DNA from: UBA8437 sp963582065
GTDB lineage: Bacteria; Planctomycetota; Planctomycetia; Planctomycetales; Planctomycetaceae
Direction: 5' to 3'
NCBI GenBank assembly: GCA_963582065.1
Contig: CAUZRQ010000019.1
Coordinates: 3,269 to 67,268 of the forward strand
DNA length: 64,000 nucleotides
This document shows positions 62,109-64,000 of the stretch, piece by piece. How positions within the stretch are numbered: the stretch's first letter is position 1; each line of letters begins with the position of its first letter. The notes beneath the pieces were generated by a model. It was given only the letters and a program-made list of their open reading frames with translations. It searched no databases and was not told the DNA's origin. Made by a program: the position numbers and the translations under genes.

Positions 62109-62229
62109 ACTAGCGGTTGGACCCATCGGCGACACGTCGCTTGACGGAGGAAGGGGCAGAGCTAGAATGACCGGCGCGGCACCCTGTTGATTGGTCTTTT
62201 CCAACGCCACTCGCCCGGCCATCGGTTGA

Positions 62230-62757
62230 ATGAAGAAATGCCGCCGTTGCTCGAAGCCGGCCACGTTGCACATCACCGAGATGCGCGAGGGTGGAGTGCA
62301 TGAACTCCACCTGTGCGAAACGTGTTATCAGGAGTATCTCGACTTCTCAGAAACTCCCGACGACCCCGAAACGACCGATTCCTCGTCGGAGATTGCCATC
62401 GAGCTCTCCGGAGACCAGACGCTCGACGAACTCGACCAGACCTCCTGCCCCAACTGCGGGATCAGTTTCCGCGAGTTCCGCAGCCAGGGTCGACTCGGGT
62501 GTCCCCACGACTACACCGAATTCGAGAACGAACTTCTGCCGCTGCTGGAAAACATCCACGGCGAAACGCAGCATTGTGGCAAGCTGCCGACCCGCGCGGC
62601 CGATTCCAGTCACCGGCAGTACGAACTGATTCGGCTCCGCAAGGACCTGCAGCAGGCGGTGACGGCCGAGGAATACGAGGCGGCCGCACAGTTGCGAGAC
62701 TCCATCGTCTCGCTCGAATCCGAACTCGGACTCACCGACGACGAAACGACCGATTGA
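62230..62757 (+). CDS. mcsA: McsA-type zinc protein with UVR motif
   Basis: This is a 175-residue protein with CxxC pairs at the N-terminus (KKCRRCSKPATLHI, LCETCYQEYL) and a third zinc site (SCPNCGISFREF...GRLGCPHDYTEF). A C-terminal UVR motif (ELIRLRKDLQQAVTAEEYEA) resembles UvrB/C-binding motifs. In Firmicutes McsA activates the arginine kinase McsB, whose gene follows after 58 bases. It starts at ATG 62230. It is divergent from trpE. Confidence 0.9.
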   Translation: MKKCRRCSKPATLHITEMREGGVHELHLCETCYQEYLDFSETPDDPETTDSSSEIAIELSGDQTLDELDQTSCPNCGISFREFRSQGRLGCPHDYTEFENELLPLLENIHGETQHCGKLPTRAADSSHRQYELIRLRKDLQQAVTAEEYEAAAQLRDSIVSLESELGLTDDETTD

Positions 62758-62815
62758 CCCTCACCTTTTTCACCCCCCGCCCGAACTGAACCGGGCCCTA
62801 CACGAGACCCTAGTC

Positions 62816-63883
62816 GTGGACCTCGACAGCCTGATCCCCGTCAGTGGCTCGTGGCTCAGGGGCACCGGCCCCGACGCCGACATCGTCGTTTCCAGTCGCA
62901 TCCGGTTGGCCCGAAACCTGGCACGGTTCCCCTTTATCAGCCGGGCCGACGACGACCTGCGAACCGAAATCGAGACGCTGCTGAAGAGCCAGGTGATGGA
63001 ACTTTCCAGCGCCCCTCCCTTCCATTATCTCGATGTCGCCGACCTGGAACAAATCGACCGGCAGTTCCTGGTCGAACGACAACTGATCAGCCGCGAGCAC
63101 GCCGACAGCCACGGGTCCCGCGGTGTGGCGATCAGCGAAGAAGAGCACGTCAGCCTGATGATCAACGAAGAGGACCACCTCCGGATCCAAGTTCTCCAGA
63201 GCGGCCTGTCACTGGACGGTTGTTGGGACCTGATCCAGCAGATCGACAACCAGCTTGACGAGACCCTCACATTCGCCTTCAACGAACGGCTCGGCTACCT
63301 GACCGCCTGTCCGACCAATGTCGGCACCGGGATCCGCGTCAGCGTGATGCTGCACCTGCCCGCACTGGTGTTGACCAAGGAGATCAACAAGGCCTTCAAC
63401 GCGCTGCACAAGATCAACCTTGCCGTCCGCGGACTTTACGGTGAAGGCAGCCAGGCCATGGGCGACTTCTACCAGATCTCCAACCAGATCACGCTCGGCA
63501 AAAGCGAACAGCAACTCATCGACGGGCTCAAGGACGTGATCCCCAACATCATCAAGTACGAACGAAAGGTGCGGGACGAGCTGGTGCGGAAGAACCGGCG
63601 AGAACTCCACGACCAGATCTCCCGGGCCTACGGCATCCTGCAGACTGCCCAGACAATCAGCTCCGAAGAGACCATGCAACGGCTCTCGAGCGTGAGGATG
63701 GGCATCAACCTGGAACTGATCGACGACCTCGGGATTCCGGCCGTCAACGAACTGCTGATCCACACTCAGCCGGCCCACCTCCAGAAGCTCTACAACAGCG
63801 AACTGGAGGTCCGCGAGCGGAACGAGGCACGTGCCACGTTCCTCAGGCGGCGGTTGGCCGAACGTCGAGGCGAGCAGAACTGA
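62816..63883 (+). CDS. mcsB: Protein arginine kinase McsB
   Basis: This 355-residue protein is of the ATP:guanido phosphotransferase fold. The N-terminal part includes DIVVSSRIRLARNLARFPF. Further motifs are VAISEEEHVSLMINEEDHL, RLGYLTACPTNVGTGIRVSV (containing the conserved Cys) and the C-terminal AHLQKLYNSELEVRERNEA. It would phosphorylate arginines on proteins and mark them for ClpCP degradation. The start is GTG 62816 (VDLDSLIPVSGSWL). McsA is immediately upstream. CtsR and ClpC, usual partners in Firmicutes, are not in the window. Confidence 0.92.
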   Translation: MDLDSLIPVSGSWLRGTGPDADIVVSSRIRLARNLARFPFISRADDDLRTEIETLLKSQVMELSSAPPFHYLDVADLEQIDRQFLVERQLISREHADSHGSRGVAISEEEHVSLMINEEDHLRIQVLQSGLSLDGCWDLIQQIDNQLDETLTFAFNERLGYLTACPTNVGTGIRVSVMLHLPALVLTKEINKAFNALHKINLAVRGLYGEGSQAMGDFYQISNQITLGKSEQQLIDGLKDVIPNIIKYERKVRDELVRKNRRELHDQISRAYGILQTAQTISSEETMQRLSSVRMGINLELIDDLGIPAVNELLIHTQPAHLQKLYNSELEVRERNEARATFLRRRLAERRGEQN

Positions 63884-63891
63884 GGGGCCGA

Positions 63892-64000
63892 CTAGACCGC
63901 CGGTTCGCCGGTGAAGTACGCCGGGGAATTCCCCTCACGCCACTTGATGTTGCATCCCAGGCTCGGCCGTTGTTCCTCGACGACAGCCTGGCCGGAGAGA
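63892..64000 (-). CDS. C-terminal end of a redoxin/thioredoxin-family protein (partial)
   Basis: The minus-strand frame is open to the right edge of the window and ends in TAG at 63892. It reads LSGQAVVEEQRPSLGCNIKW then REGNSPAYFTGEPAV. This tail, with Q-R-P-S-L-G-C-N-I-K-W, resembles the end of AhpC/TSA-type redoxin proteins of the thioredoxin superfamily. The start and active site lie outside the window. It converges with mcsB. Confidence 0.6.
   Translation of the reverse strand, partial: LSGQAVVEEQRPSLGCNIKWREGNSPAYFTGEPAV

Overview
This is a GC-rich stretch of bacterial chromosome, and its gene content points to a planctomycete. Lineage markers are a Planctomycetes-type c-type cytochrome/dehydrogenase with a beta-propeller and HEAT repeats (4312-7359), a DUF1080 protein beside it (7467-8084), a DUF1559 prepilin-like protein with the H-x9-DG tail motif (14126-15079), a BatA/VWA membrane-protein pair (23434-28235), a short PheT without the usual tRNA-binding domain, and a coiled-coil Q-rich giant open at the left edge. 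Genes are tightly packed. Many neighbours share ATGA or GTGA stop/start overlaps, and three convergent pairs share one CTAG as both stop codons. No tRNA, rRNA, CRISPR array, insertion sequence or prophage was seen.

Layout. 1-8.1 kb (+): coiled-coil protein, RluB-type pseudouridine synthase, PyrK-like subunit, large cytochrome, DUF1080 protein. 8.1-11.4 kb (-): phosphodiesterase-like protein, TatD-like hydrolase and small protein resembling part of an EBO cluster, then a thioesterase. 11.5-15.1 kb (+): SerA, HNH nuclease, DUF1559 protein. 15.1-20.7 kb (-): degenerate receiver, Mrp, SufU, SufS, aminotransferase, EpmA. 20.9-23.4 kb: PurE, EEP-family protein, an OsmC-family gene on the minus strand with an in-frame TGA, and a cupin. 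23.4-31.4 kb (-): two VWA membrane proteins, HisN-like phosphatase, LarA-like protein, Ca/Na antiporter. 31.7-37.2 kb: small protein, XerC, TNase-like nuclease (-), PheT, Dus. 37.2-41.7 kb (-): PhoH, PgpH-type HD protein, YbeY, CNNM/CorC. 42.0-46.1 kb: ExeA-like ATPase, then a phosphate-transport locus in which fragments of a DUF47 gene and a PiT permease flank an intact Na/Pi cotransporter. 46.2-51.3 kb: M29 aminopeptidase, acyl-CoA dehydrogenase-like protein, TPR protein, HtrA-like protease, ThiL. 51.3-56.1 kb (-): RpoN, RecR, EbfC, DnaX and an SRP RNA. 56.2-62.1 kb (-): MATE transporter, class III aminotransferase, DUF3500 protein, HIT protein, TrpE. 62.2-63.9 kb (+): McsA-McsB. The C-terminus of a redoxin-like gene lies at the right edge.

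The most striking signal is the OsmC-family gene at 22405-22893. Its first conserved cysteine codon is replaced by TGA. The frame stays open and OsmC-like after it, the second conserved Cys is present, and a six-base-pair hairpin with a UGGAG loop lies 19 nt behind the TGA, where a bacterial SECIS element belongs. Ordinary ORF calling splits this gene in two. A second recoding candidate is an A9 run in dnaX, where slippage in either direction reaches a stop within a few codons and would give a gamma-like product. A third is the phosphate locus, which looks like replacement of a DUF47-PiT system by a gene with visibly different codon use. The Suf/Mrp block, the PhoH-PgpH-YbeY-CNNM block and the DnaX-EbfC-RecR block are conserved functional groupings.
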